64,000 nucleotides of DNA from an uncultured Mediterraneibacter sp. (GCF_934309415.1 NZ_CAKRDI010000014.1:17801-81800), one strand, 5' to 3'; shown: positions 45,904 to 54,259, counted from the first letter of the stretch. Made by a program: numbers and translations. Notes: generated by a model not told the origin, from the sequence alone.

Positions 45904-46585
45904 CCGGAGAATTGTAATACTGACAAAAGAACAGGGGAAAATTTCAGCGTTTGCAAAAGGCTCCAGAAGACCGAACAGTCCACTGGTCGGGGCAGTGAAT
46001 CCATTCACATTTGCTGAGTTCACAATGTATGAGGGAAGATCTTCCTATACAATTCAATCCGTGAATGTGACAAATTATTTCTCGGAATTAAGAGAAGATG
46101 TGATTGGTGCGTATTATGGATTCTATTTTCTTGAAATTGCGAACTATTATGCAAAAGAATATAGCGATGAAAGAGAACTTCTGAAACTGCTGTATCAGAC
46201 GATGCGTGCGCTGACGAATCCACATATACCAAATCAGTTGATTCGTTCTATTTTTGAGTTGAAAGCACTGACAATCAATGGACAGGGACCACAGGTGTTC
46301 CAGTGCGTACAGTGTGGAGACAGTACAAGACCGGCAGTGTTCAGTGCGGCAAAAGGCGGACTGGTCTGCAATGAATGTGACGGAGAAGTCAGAGATGGGA
46401 TGCTGCTTGACAATTCAACACTGTATACCATGCAGTACATAGAATCCAGTAAGGTCGAGAAACTATATACTTTCAATGTAAAACAGGAAGTATTGGATAA
46501 ACTTGCAAGAGTGATGGAACGGCTGATGAAAATGTACGTGGATAAAGAATTTAAATCTTTGGAGATTCTGGAGACACTGATTTGA
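45845..46585 (+). CDS. recO: DNA repair protein RecO
   Basis: 247 residues from the GTG at 45845, which begins the conserved NQIVLTGMVLAAAPVGEYDRR; AAGG lies seven bases upstream. Mediates RecA loading with RecF/RecR. The N-terminal OB fold and the four-cysteine zinc site (CVQCGDSTR with GGLVCNECDG) are clear. Confidence 0.93.
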   Translation: MNQIVLTGMVLAAAPVGEYDRRIVILTKEQGKISAFAKGSRRPNSPLVGAVNPFTFAEFTMYEGRSSYTIQSVNVTNYFSELREDVIGAYYGFYFLEIANYYAKEYSDERELLKLLYQTMRALTNPHIPNQLIRSIFELKALTINGQGPQVFQCVQCGDSTRPAVFSAAKGGLVCNECDGEVRDGMLLDNSTLYTMQYIESSKVEKLYTFNVKQEVLDKLARVMERLMKMYVDKEFKSLEILETLI

Positions 46586-46591
46586 GTGTGA

Positions 46592-46620
46592 TTGACATTT
46601 TGTAGGAGATGACATATAAT
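46592..46620 (+). promoter_or_regulatory. Consensus promoter of antitoxin RNA 1
   Basis: TTGACA (46592-46597), exactly 17 bases, TATAAT (46615-46620). Both hexamers are perfect consensus. It lies just after recO and reads into a non-coding stretch that ends in a hairpin. Confidence 0.85.
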
Positions 46621-46626
46621 ACATTT

Positions 46627-46733
46627 AACAGGAAAGCCGGAAGGTAACTACTACTTACCCGCTCCGGCGAATTGTTTTATATGTTTTGCAAATAGCTGTC
46701 TCTACTCGCCAAAGTCAGGACGGCTATTTTTTA
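46627..46733 (+). ncRNA. Antisense RNA antitoxin 1 of a type I toxin-antitoxin cassette
   Basis: Predicted ~105-base RNA from the consensus promoter to a terminator hairpin (AAATAGCTGTC 46690-46700 with GACGGCTATTT 46719-46729, then T run). Internal stems: GCCGGA with TCCGGC and GGTAA with TTACC. Its 3' end overlaps the convergent toxin transcript through the shared bidirectional terminator and the last toxin codons. Layout as in Fst/RNAII-type loci. 5' end inferred from the promoter. Confidence 0.7.
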
Positions 46734-46807
46734 TGTGTGTAAGTCAAAATTGCTACAATAAGTAAAGCTGTAGTAAGTATAATTTGCAATTCCTCGTATG
46801 TACTCAT
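46724..46807 (-). CDS. Type I toxin peptide 1 (putative holin-like toxin family)
   Basis: 27 residues starting MSTYEELQIILTTALL, with one membrane helix (~8-23) and a basic tail THKK. GGAGGT lies eight bases before the ATG, an unusually good site for so small a frame. The second copy at 53038-53121 encodes the identical peptide with several synonymous changes, which shows selection on the protein. The stop is inside the shared terminator. Expected to damage the membrane when made in excess. The toxin promoter (near 46880) is weak compared with that of the antitoxin. Confidence 0.8.
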   Translation of the reverse strand: MSTYEELQIILTTALLIVAILTYTHKK

Positions 46808-46923
46808 ATAGCACCACCTCCGCCAGGCTCGGAACGGGTGCAGCACGTCCCCCGGTTTCCCGGTTAAATGTATTATTTAAATTAATATAAAATATATAAT
46901 AACACGTGAAAGTATAAATATCA

Positions 46924-47034
46924 ATGGCCGAAAATAAAGTACGGATTGCACTGGTAGATGATGATAAAGAATATTTACAGCAACTGTCTGAGTACGCACA
47001 GCGTGCATCAAAAGAACAGGGACTTAGGGATTAA
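46924..47034 (+). pseudogene. Truncated response-regulator receiver domain
   Basis: 36 codons reading MAENKVRIALVDDDKEYLQQ..., the first beta strand and acidic pocket (DDD) of a two-component receiver, then a stop. No ribosome site is evident and the remaining ~90 residues of the domain are absent. A remnant left between the toxin cassette and the V4R gene. Confidence 0.6.
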
Positions 47035-47110
47035 AAAATGACGTTTTTCAGTACATTTTTTTGAAGAAATTATGTTTGAATCCAGTAATTGTTTTCAAGT
47101 GGAGTTTTCA

Positions 47111-47139
47111 TTGAATCGGACATTTTTCCATGCTATAAT
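47111..47139 (+). promoter_or_regulatory. Candidate promoter of the V4R/diguanylate cyclase operon
   Basis: TTGAAT (47111-47116), 17 bases, TATAAT (47134-47139), about 70 bases before the V4R start. Confidence 0.65.
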
Positions 47140-47208
47140 AGATATAGTATGTCGGTTGTGTGAGAAACACAACTTATATAATGATGCCGGGAAAGGAAGT
47201 CGGAAACA

Positions 47209-47763
47209 ATGGAAGAAAACATTTTTATGGCCGAGAAGAAACAGATCACATTTGAAGAGTATTTACAATATGATGAAGAAAGCAGAGGAAATCTTGGCGC
47301 GGAGCTCCCGGTGATTGTATACAGACTTCTGGAGTATTCATTGAAAGATGAATTGATTAAGCGTTATGGAAAAGAAGAACAGATTGACATTTTCCGTAAA
47401 GCCGGACGCAAAGCGGGTGAGTTTTTTGCAAAGAGACTTCTGAATCTGGATCAGCCGCTGGATCAGTTTGTCGGCGAATTACAGAAAAAGATGCAGGAGA
47501 TGAAGATCGGGGTTCTCAGAATTGAAGAAGTAGATGAAGAAAGTGGAAAAATTATTCTGACAGTAGCAGAGGACGCAGACTGTTCTGGACTTCCGATTCT
47601 TGGAGAGACTGTGTGCAATTATGATGAAGGATTTATTTCAGGCATTCTGTCAGTGTATTCAGGTAAAGAATATACAGCAGTAGAAGTGGACTGTTGGGCG
47701 ACGGGAGATCGCGTCTGCCGTTTTCACGCAAATGTAAAAGAAACAACAGAGTTAAAGGAATAA
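47209..47763 (+). CDS. V4R-domain (4-vinyl reductase type) sensor protein
   Basis: 184 residues. The C-terminal V4R domain is recognised by CNYDEGFISGILS followed by VEVDCWATGDRVCRFHA, with the conserved cysteines. V4R domains bind small hydrophobic ligands or metals and act as input modules. AGGAAG lies upstream of the ATG; a second ATG at 47227 is possible. It ends four bases before the diguanylate cyclase gene, so it probably reports a signal to that enzyme. Confidence 0.85.
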   Translation: MEENIFMAEKKQITFEEYLQYDEESRGNLGAELPVIVYRLLEYSLKDELIKRYGKEEQIDIFRKAGRKAGEFFAKRLLNLDQPLDQFVGELQKKMQEMKIGVLRIEEVDEESGKIILTVAEDADCSGLPILGETVCNYDEGFISGILSVYSGKEYTAVEVDCWATGDRVCRFHANVKETTELKE

Positions 47764-47767
47764 AGCA

Positions 47768-49012
47768 ATGAAAGACAAGAACTGTGAAGCATTGTTCGAG
47801 TATCTGCGGGGAATTCTGTATGATCCAAAAGTACAGACACTGGATGTAAATGAACTGGATGAACCTTATCAGAAACTGGGACTGGGACTTCAATATCTGG
47901 AAAGGGCAGTCAAAGAGATGAAGGTATATTCGGCTGCTCTGTCCAAAGGTAATCTTTCAGTGGAAGTGCCGGAAAGAGAGAATTTTCTGTGCGAGAATCT
48001 AAAGAATATCCATGCAAATCTGAATCATCTGACCTGGCAGGCAAAACAGGTAGCCAAAGGAGATTATTCGCAGACAGTATCTTATTTGGGAGAATTCTCA
48101 GAAGCATTTAATACTATGACTCATCAGCTGAAAGAAAGAGAAATGTCTTTACGTCAGGAAGCAGAGCGTGAAAAGATGCATGCGAATATGATGGAAGGTT
48201 ATAATCAGCTTCTGATGGAACTGATTGCAAGAAGTGAAGAAGAGGTTCTCGTAACCAGTGCGGATGGAAAAGAAATCTTATATTGCAATCAGGCAATCGA
48301 CGTAGATCCAAAGACGAGAGAGATTTACGGTATTTGTCTGAAAGCAACAGAGAAAGAACGAAGAAAGAAACATAAAGAAAAATCTTATGAATGGACCTGG
48401 GAGGCTGAAAAATCTGACCACAGATATTATAAGATCATCACTGCAGTTATGGAATGGCAGGGAAAGAAAGCTTTTGCGCATATTATCAGAGAAGTAACAG
48501 CAGAAAAACGAAGAGAAGAAGAGCTGGAGAAAGAGGCATACAGAGACATGCTGACCGGAATTGGAAACCGTCACCTGTTTCAGGAAAAGATGGAAGAGCT
48601 CCTTGATACCGGAGAACAGTTTGCGTTCTGCTACTGTGATTTAGATCATTTGAAATATATTAATGATAAATTTGGGCATAAAGAAGGTGACTGGTATCTG
48701 TGCCATTTTGCAAACACGGTGAAGCAGTATATAAGATCGGAAGATCTGTTTGTCAGAATCGGCGGCGACGAATTCTGTGTAGTGCTTCCAGAATGCACAA
48801 GGGAAATTGCACAGGAAAAATTTGAGGAGATCCTGAAAGAATTCAGCGGAGAAAAATCACGGGTATATCCAAAGAGTTTCAGTTTTGGAATTACAGATGT
48901 ACCGGAAGGACATGAGGTACTTCGAACCGAAGAAATCATGCAGCGTGCAGATGAAATAATGTATGAACAGAAAAGGCAGCATAAAGCAATTTATGAGAAA
49001 GAACTTCAATAA
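47768..49012 (+). CDS. Diguanylate cyclase (GGDEF) with PAS-like sensor region
   Basis: 414 residues. Makes cyclic di-GMP. The catalytic GGDEF (residues ~332-336, in FVRIGGDEFCVVL) is intact, and the product-inhibition I-site RxxD (RSED) sits five residues before it. A HAMP-like/coiled region (~50-140, ending LKEREMSLRQEAEREK) and a PAS-like segment (~155-260, MELIARSEEEVLVTSADGKE) precede it. No membrane helix, so it is cytosolic. Coupled to the V4R protein; the pair looks like a split sensor-cyclase. Confidence 0.92.
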   Translation: MKDKNCEALFEYLRGILYDPKVQTLDVNELDEPYQKLGLGLQYLERAVKEMKVYSAALSKGNLSVEVPERENFLCENLKNIHANLNHLTWQAKQVAKGDYSQTVSYLGEFSEAFNTMTHQLKEREMSLRQEAEREKMHANMMEGYNQLLMELIARSEEEVLVTSADGKEILYCNQAIDVDPKTREIYGICLKATEKERRKKHKEKSYEWTWEAEKSDHRYYKIITAVMEWQGKKAFAHIIREVTAEKRREEELEKEAYRDMLTGIGNRHLFQEKMEELLDTGEQFAFCYCDLDHLKYINDKFGHKEGDWYLCHFANTVKQYIRSEDLFVRIGGDEFCVVLPECTREIAQEKFEEILKEFSGEKSRVYPKSFSFGITDVPEGHEVLRTEEIMQRADEIMYEQKRQHKAIYEKELQ

Positions 49013-49128
49013 ATAAGTTATGTGATAGTGTGGGAATATACAGGTGCTGTGAGCAGGAGTGCATATTACAGTATTTTTTCATCATTTTTTGATGAGATAC
49101 AGGTGCATTGTCAACATCAGATTTATAT

Positions 49129-49271
49129 GTTACTGTTCACTCCCATGTCAATCACTCCGTTGATTGGCATGGAGGATGCACGTATTGTCTTGAATGTATC
49201 TCGCCCATCGCCAAAGGCGATTCTAAATGGCGAGATACGTTACTGTTTACAGCTATGCTGTGAACAGTAAC
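49129..49271 (+). repeat. Family A repeat, copy 3, with 8-bp target duplication
   Basis: 143 bases bounded by perfect 12-bp inverted repeats GTTACTGTTCAC and GTGAACAGTAAC, and flanked on both sides by ATTTATAT (49121-49128 and 49272-49279). Three internal hairpins: CATGTCAATCA/TTGATTGGCATG, GTATCTCGCC/GGCGAGATAC with an inner ATCGCC/GGCGAT, and the right-end GTTACTGTTTACAGC/GCTGTGAACAGTAAC. Non-coding. A miniature inverted-repeat element mobilised by a transposase encoded elsewhere is the best reading. Confidence 0.9.
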
Positions 49272-49310
49272 ATTTATATGTATGAACAGCAGGACATACG
49301 GTGAAAAGGC

Positions 49311-49339
49311 TTGAAAAATGCCGTTATAGTCGCTATAAT
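49311..49339 (+). promoter_or_regulatory. Candidate promoter for glyS
   Basis: TTGAAA (49311-49316), 17 bases, TATAAT (49334-49339), about 200 bases before the start codon. The leader contains no T-box core sequence that I can find. Confidence 0.6.
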
Positions 49340-49541
49340 AGGAAACATCGATGTGCTGATGCTGCGAAGTGAAGAAGATGGGCAGCAGTTCCTGTTTGGA
49401 TTTGCCAATTTATCAGATAGAGATCACAGAGATTCAAAGGTATTGTGAACAGTACATGAAACAGTGATTGGATGCTGAGAAAACAGGCAGTACAGAAATT
49501 TTAATTTTATTAAGATGAAAAAAGAATGCGAGGAACTTAAA

Positions 49542-50942
49542 ATGGTTGAAAAGACAATGGACAAGATCGTAGCACTTGCAAAGTCAAGAGGATTTGTATA
49601 TCCGGGCTCTGAGATCTACGGCGGACTTGCCAATACATGGGATTATGGAAATCTTGGAGTAGAACTGAAAAACAATGTAAAAAAAGCATGGTGGAAAAAA
49701 TTCATCCAGGAAAATCCATACAACGTTGGTGTTGACTGTGCAATCCTGATGAATCCTCAGACATGGGTTGCTTCCGGACATCTTGGTGGATTCAGTGATC
49801 CTCTGATGGATTGTAAAGAGTGTCATGAACGTTTCCGTGCTGATAAGATTATTGAAGATTATGCTGCAGAACATGGAATTGAACTTGAGAGCTCTGTTGA
49901 CGGCTGGACACAGGAGCAGATGACAGCATTTATTAATGACAACAATATTCCATGTCCGACTTGCGGAAAACATGATTTTACAGATATCCGTCAGTTCAAT
50001 CTGATGTTCAAGACATTCCAGGGAGTGACAGAGGATGCAAAGAATACAGTATATCTTCGTCCTGAGACAGCACAGGGAATTTTTGTAAACTTTAAGAATG
50101 TACAGCGTACATCCAGAAAGAAACTTCCATTTGGTATCGGACAGATCGGTAAATCTTTCCGTAACGAGATTACACCGGGTAACTTCACATTCCGTACAAG
50201 AGAGTTCGAGCAGATGGAGCTTGAGTTCTTCTGCAAACCGGATACAGACCTTGAATGGTTTGATTACTGGAAGAGCTTCTGCCTGAACTGGCTGTCTTCT
50301 CTTGGTCTGAAAGACGAAGAAGTACGTTATCGTGATCACGATAAAGAAGAACTTTCCTTCTACAGTAAAGCCACTACAGACGTAGAATTCCTTTTCCCAT
50401 TCGGATGGGGCGAGCTGTGGGGAATCGCTGACCGTACAGATTATGACCTGACTCAGCATCAGAATGTATCCGGACAGGATCTGACATACTTTGATGATGA
50501 GGCAAAAGAGAAATACATTCCATATGTAATCGAGCCATCACTTGGTGCAGACCGTGTAGTACTTGCTTTCCTTTGCAGTGCTTATGATGAAGAGAATATT
50601 GGAACAGAAGAAAAACCGGATATGAGAACAGTACTTCACTTCCATCCGGCACTTGCTCCTGTTAAAGTTGGAGTGCTTCCACTTTCTAAGAAACTGAATG
50701 AAGGTGCAGAGAAAGTATTTGCTGAATTATCCAAATACTACAACTGTGAGTTCGATGACCGTGGAAACATCGGAAAACGTTACCGTCGTCAGGACGAGAT
50801 TGGTACTCCATTCTGTGTAACATATGACTTCGATTCAGAGGAAGACGGAGCAGTTACAGTACGTGACCGTGACACAATGGAACAGGAAAGAATTAAGATT
50901 GAAGATCTGAAAGCATACTTCGAGAAGAAATTCGAGTGGTAG
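49542..50942 (+). CDS. glyS: Glycyl-tRNA synthetase, dimeric (single-chain) type
   Basis: 466 residues from the ATG with GAGGAAC upstream (an in-frame ATG at 49515 has no site). Charges tRNA-Gly. Class II motifs are clear: [15 protein letters not shown] (motif 2 region), [21 protein letters not shown], and motif 3 within [13 protein letters not shown]. The C-terminal anticodon-binding domain follows. This is the alpha2 form, not the alpha/beta GlyQ-GlyS pair. Confidence 0.95.
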   Translation: MVEKTMDKIVALAKSRGFVYPGSEIYGGLANTWDYGNLGVELKNNVKKAWWKKFIQENPYNVGVDCAILMNPQTWVASGHLGGFSDPLMDCKECHERFRADKIIEDYAAEHGIELESSVDGWTQEQMTAFINDNNIPCPTCGKHDFTDIRQFNLMFKTFQGVTEDAKNTVYLRPETAQGIFVNFKNVQRTSRKKLPFGIGQIGKSFRNEITPGNFTFRTREFEQMELEFFCKPDTDLEWFDYWKSFCLNWLSSLGLKDEEVRYRDHDKEELSFYSKATTDVEFLFPFGWGELWGIADRTDYDLTQHQNVSGQDLTYFDDEAKEKYIPYVIEPSLGADRVVLAFLCSAYDEENIGTEEKPDMRTVLHFHPALAPVKVGVLPLSKKLNEGAEKVFAELSKYYNCEFDDRGNIGKRYRRQDEIGTPFCVTYDFDSEEDGAVTVRDRDTMEQERIKIEDLKAYFEKKFEW

Positions 50943-50953
50943 GATAAATAAGA

Positions 50954-51007
50954 AAAGCCCGGACGGAAGTTCACAGGTAAGCTTGTGGATTTGCTCCGGG
51001 CTTTCTT
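50954..51007 (+). terminator. Terminator after glyS
   Basis: AAAGCCCGGA (50954-50963) pairs perfectly with TCCGGGCTTT (50995-51004), then CTT; an inner TTCACA/TTGTGGA stem extends it. Confidence 0.8.
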
Positions 51008-51058
51008 AAATACAATAAGTTAGTCGCAACTGTTTAAAAGTGTGCTTGAAAAATATTC

Positions 51059-51088
51059 TTGCAATGCGTACTTGTTATTATCTACAAT
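51059..51088 (+). promoter_or_regulatory. Possible promoter upstream of the M18 aminopeptidase
   Basis: TTGCAA (51059-51064), 18 bases, TACAAT (51083-51088). I see nothing else in 51008-51343. Confidence 0.35.
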
Positions 51089-51343
51089 ATGACGTGATTT
51101 GATTAACGAAGCACGTTTCTGTTTTGTAGGGAATTTCGTTTTTATTCATAAAATGAGTATGGAAAGGGTTAAACTGCAGGATAATAATTTGTATCAGCAG
51201 AATATATTAAGCATGCTATCTGAATCCTGTAAGAGAATTTAAAACGACAGTTGCAAGGTCAGAAAATTAATAAAATATCGAAAAAGTTTTATACGAAGAT
51301 TATCTTAAATTTCAGGAAAATTATAAATCAGGAGGAGATTCAA

Positions 51344-52744
51344 ATGGAAAGAAAAAATGCATGGACAACTTATGATGCAGCAGAAGCAGAAAAACTTGAA
51401 AAAATAAATGCAGATTACAAGAACTGTCTGGATGCAGGAAAGACCGAGCGCGAGTGCATTCAGCTTACTGTAAAGAGAATTGAAGAACAAGGATACAGAA
51501 ATATCAAAGACATTATAAAATCAGGAGAAAAAGTAAAAGCGGGAGATAAGATTTATGCTGTGTGCATGAACAAGACAATTGCGATTTTCCATATGGGAAC
51601 AAAGCCATTAGAAGAGGGAATGAATATTCTTGGTGCACATATTGATTCTCCACGTATTGATGTGAAACAGAATCCATTGTATGAAAATGAGGAGTTTGCT
51701 TACCTTGATACACATTATTATGGTGGTATCAAGAAGTATCAGTGGGTGACACTGCCACTGGCTCTTCATGGCGTAATCGTGAAGAAAGACGGCACAACAG
51801 TTCCGGTCAGCATCGGAGAGAAAGAAGATGATCCGGTCTTTGTGATCACAGATCTGCTGATTCATCTTGCGTCTAAACAGATGGAGAAAAAGGCGTCAAC
51901 TGTTGTAGAAGGTGAGAAACTGGATCTTTTGATCGGAAGTCGCCCGATTGAGCAGGATGAGACACTGGAAAAGAAAGAAAAAGAAGCTGTGAAAGCAAAT
52001 GTGATGAGTCTTCTGAAAGAATATTATGATATGGAAGAAGAAGACTTCCTTTCAGCAGAACTTGAGATTGTACCGGCAGGTAAAGCACGTGACTGTGGCT
52101 TGGATCGCAGTATGGTACTGGCTTACGGACAGGATGACCGCGTGTGTGCATTCACTTCTCTGTTTGCTATGTTAGATGTGGAAGAAGTAGAACATACTGC
52201 ATGCTGTATTCTGGTAGACAAGGAAGAAATCGGTAGTGTAGGAGCAACTGGAATGCATTCCAGATTCTTTGAGAATACAGTGGCAGAGCTTGTTGCGATG
52301 ACAGAAGGAGAATCAGATCTGAAGGTCAGAAGAGCATTGATGAATTCCAGAATGCTGTCTTCAGATGTAAGTGCAGCGTATGATCCGATGTATGCGGAAG
52401 TATTTGAAAAACGCAGTTCTGCATTCTTTGGAAAAGGTCTTGTATTTAATAAATTCACAGGATCCCGCGGAAAGAGCGGATCCAATGATGCTAATGCAGA
52501 GTATCTTGCAAAGATCAGAAATGCGATGGATGCAAAAAAAGTTTCTTATCAGTTCGCTGAGCTTGGTAAAGTAGATGCAGGTGGCGGTGGAACAATCGCT
52601 TATATCATGGCAAATTACGGCATGGAAGTCATCGACAGCGGTGTGGCAGTGCTGAGCATGCATGCACCTTGGGAAGTGACAAGCAAAGCAGATGTGTATG
52701 AAGCTTATAAGGGATATAAGGCATTTATTGAAGAGATGAAGTAA
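51344..52744 (+). CDS. M18 family aminopeptidase
   Basis: 466 residues from the ATG preceded by AGGAGGA. A zinc aminopeptidase related to aspartyl aminopeptidase. Metal-site motifs are visible: GAHIDSPRIDVK (His, Asp), DKEEIGSVGATGMHS (Glu-Glu), MLSSDVSAAYD, and the C-terminal SMHAPWEVTSKAD with the last histidine. It releases N-terminal, often acidic, residues from peptides. The stop is immediately followed by a family A insertion (the TSD contains the TAA). Confidence 0.92.
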   Translation: MERKNAWTTYDAAEAEKLEKINADYKNCLDAGKTERECIQLTVKRIEEQGYRNIKDIIKSGEKVKAGDKIYAVCMNKTIAIFHMGTKPLEEGMNILGAHIDSPRIDVKQNPLYENEEFAYLDTHYYGGIKKYQWVTLPLALHGVIVKKDGTTVPVSIGEKEDDPVFVITDLLIHLASKQMEKKASTVVEGEKLDLLIGSRPIEQDETLEKKEKEAVKANVMSLLKEYYDMEEEDFLSAELEIVPAGKARDCGLDRSMVLAYGQDDRVCAFTSLFAMLDVEEVEHTACCILVDKEEIGSVGATGMHSRFFENTVAELVAMTEGESDLKVRRALMNSRMLSSDVSAAYDPMYAEVFEKRSSAFFGKGLVFNKFTGSRGKSGSNDANAEYLAKIRNAMDAKKVSYQFAELGKVDAGGGGTIAYIMANYGMEVIDSGVAVLSMHAPWEVTSKADVYEAYKGYKAFIEEMK

Positions 52745-52748
52745 AATC

Positions 52749-52891
52749 GTTACTGTTCACTCCCATGTCAATCACTCCGCTGATTGGCATGGAGGATGCA
52801 CGTTTTGTCCTGAATGTATCTCGCCCATCGCCGTAGGCGATTCTAAATGGCGAGATACGTTACTGTTTGCAGGTTACCTGTGAACAGTAAC
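52749..52891 (+). repeat. Family A repeat, copy 4, with 8-bp target duplication
   Basis: 143 bases with the same perfect 12-bp ends as copy 3, flanked by GTAAAATC on both sides (52741-52748 and 52892-52899). The right-end hairpin is GTTACTGTTTGCAGG-TTA-CCTGTGAACAGTAAC: against copy 3 the closing pair C-G has become G-C, a compensatory change. The inner loop reads ATCGCC-GTA-GGCGAT. It inserted between the aminopeptidase stop and the promoter of antitoxin RNA 2, whose -35 starts 11 bases further on. Confidence 0.9.
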
Positions 52892-52902
52892 GTAAAATCT
52901 GT

Positions 52903-52931
52903 TTGACAGCATAAAAAAAATGACATATAAT
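52903..52931 (+). promoter_or_regulatory. Consensus promoter of antitoxin RNA 2
   Basis: TTGACA (52903-52908), exactly 17 bases, TATAAT (52926-52931). Identical hexamers and spacing to copy 1 with a different spacer, which indicates selection. Confidence 0.85.
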
Positions 52932-52937
52932 ACATTT

Positions 52938-53047
52938 AACAGGAAAGTCGGAAGGTAAATGCACTTACCCGATCCGGAGAATTTGTTTATAAGTTATGAA
53001 AAGTAGCCGTTACCGCAACTCGCCAAAGTCAGGACGGCTACTTTTTA
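52938..53047 (+). ncRNA. Antisense RNA antitoxin 2
   Basis: Predicted ~108-base RNA. Terminator: AAAAGTAGCCGT (52999-53010) with ACGGCTACTTTT (53034-53045), a perfect 12-bp stem better paired than in copy 1, then TTTTT. The GGTAA/TTACC hairpin is kept with a changed loop. Overlaps the end of the convergent toxin gene. Confidence 0.7.
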
Positions 53048-53121
53048 TGTGTATAAGTCAAAATTGCTACAATAAGTAAAGCTGTAGTGAGAATAATCTG
53101 CAATTCTTCATATGTACTCAT
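53038..53121 (-). CDS. Type I toxin peptide 2 (putative holin-like toxin family)
   Basis: Encodes exactly the same 27 residues as 46724-46807 but with synonymous differences (for example TAT GAA against TAC GAG, CTC against CTT). GGAGGT lies eight bases before the ATG. The stop codon is part of the shared terminator. The two cassettes are ~6 kb apart in the same orientation and differ at many non-coding positions, so this is an old duplication or two independent arrivals of one family. Confidence 0.8.
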   Translation of the reverse strand: MSTYEELQIILTTALLIVAILTYTHKK

Positions 53122-53417
53122 ATAGCACCACCTCCGACAGGCTCGGAACGGGTGCGGCACGTCCCCCGACTTTCCAGGTAAATGTATTAATGATACATGT
53201 AAGAATAACATTGAATAAAATATGTATCAAGAAAAAAGCTGTACAATATTACTATAATATTCTTAGAAATGATTCACCCAAGGTTCTGATGCTCCTGAAG
53301 TGGAGTGATTTCATGTGTATGGCAACTGTGACAGCATAAAAAGAATGACATATAATACAACAATAGACAAGATAGCAGTTTTCGCTTTTAGAGAGTTGGT
53401 AAAAGGAAAGAAAAATA

Positions 53418-54173
53418 ATGAATTTTGAAAGCGCAATTGATAAGAATTACACTTATCTGACAGCAACGGACAAACTTGCAGTTCAGAAAATCCAACAGAA
53501 TAAAAAACTTTTTCAGACAATGAACAGTACACAGGCAGCACAGTTCCTTGGAATTTCAAGAACTACATTATTACGTCTGGTAAAGAAACTTGAACTGGGA
53601 TCATATGCAGGTTTTCAGTTGGTTTTAAAACAGGAAGATCATCAGGAGAGCCATCAGAAGTTTGATATGAATGAGATTACATCAGATTATCATCATATGA
53701 TAGAAAAACTTCAAAAATACGATTATACACAGATTTGTAATCAGATTTATCAGGCCGATACCATCTATCTTTATGGTACGGGAAATGAACAGAAGACAAT
53801 TATCGAAGAGTTCAAACGAATCTTTCTTGTAATGGGAAAATGGTGTGTAGATCTGTTTGATTATGGAGAAATTGAATTTGCGCAGAGAAGCTTCAAAGAA
53901 AAGGATCTTTTTGTGGCAGTTTCACTTTCGGGAGAAACTGCAGAAGTACTCCAGGCAGTTAATTTAGTGAAACAGACAAAGACTCATACGCTTTCTATTA
54001 CGCGCTGGAAAAATAATTCTCTGGCAAGACTGACAGAAAATAATCTTTATGTCAGTACAAAAACAATTCATCAGGATCAGAGAAATTCTTATGAGATGAT
54101 TGCAGTGTTTTATGTATTACTGGATATTCTGTCCGTGAGATATTTAGAAATGGCCGGCCATTCAAATCTGTAA
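53418..54173 (+). CDS. RpiR/MurR-family regulator 1 (HTH plus SIS domain)
   Basis: 251 residues. N-terminal RpiR helix-turn-helix (TMNSTQAAQFLGISRTTLLRLVKKL, ~35-60) and a C-terminal SIS sugar-phosphate domain (TIYLYGTGNEQKTIIEEFKR, AVSLSGETAEVLQAVNL). Likely senses a sugar phosphate from the PTS/alpha-glucosidase system downstream. GGAAAG precedes the ATG. Confidence 0.88.
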   Translation: MNFESAIDKNYTYLTATDKLAVQKIQQNKKLFQTMNSTQAAQFLGISRTTLLRLVKKLELGSYAGFQLVLKQEDHQESHQKFDMNEITSDYHHMIEKLQKYDYTQICNQIYQADTIYLYGTGNEQKTIIEEFKRIFLVMGKWCVDLFDYGEIEFAQRSFKEKDLFVAVSLSGETAEVLQAVNLVKQTKTHTLSITRWKNNSLARLTENNLYVSTKTIHQDQRNSYEMIAVFYVLLDILSVRYLEMAGHSNL

Positions 54174-54259
54174 TCATCTTACAGAAAGTATTAAAGTGTT
54201 GATACACGATCAAGATGTGAGATAAATGGGGAAAGCAGGACAACGAGGAGCGAAAATTC

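Noticed and set aside
46586..46900. The cassette as a riboswitch or T-box leader
   Set aside because: It has a perfect promoter facing a tiny gene with its own strong ribosome site on the other strand, and ends in a shared terminator; the downstream gene is not in position for cis control.
49353..49448. About 30 sensible codons (DVLMLRSEEDGQQFLFGF...) in the glyS leader
   Set aside because: Could be a gene remnant, but it is too short to assign and lacks a start signal; recorded only as an open stretch.
49280..49541. T-box riboswitch expected before a glycyl-tRNA synthetase
   Set aside because: I looked for the T-box core (AGGGTGGNACCGCG) and a terminator/antiterminator pair and found neither.
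28124..52891. The repeats as a CRISPR array
   Set aside because: The copies are ~143 bases, kilobases apart and in both orientations, with terminal inverted repeats and target duplications; there are no short regular repeats with spacers.
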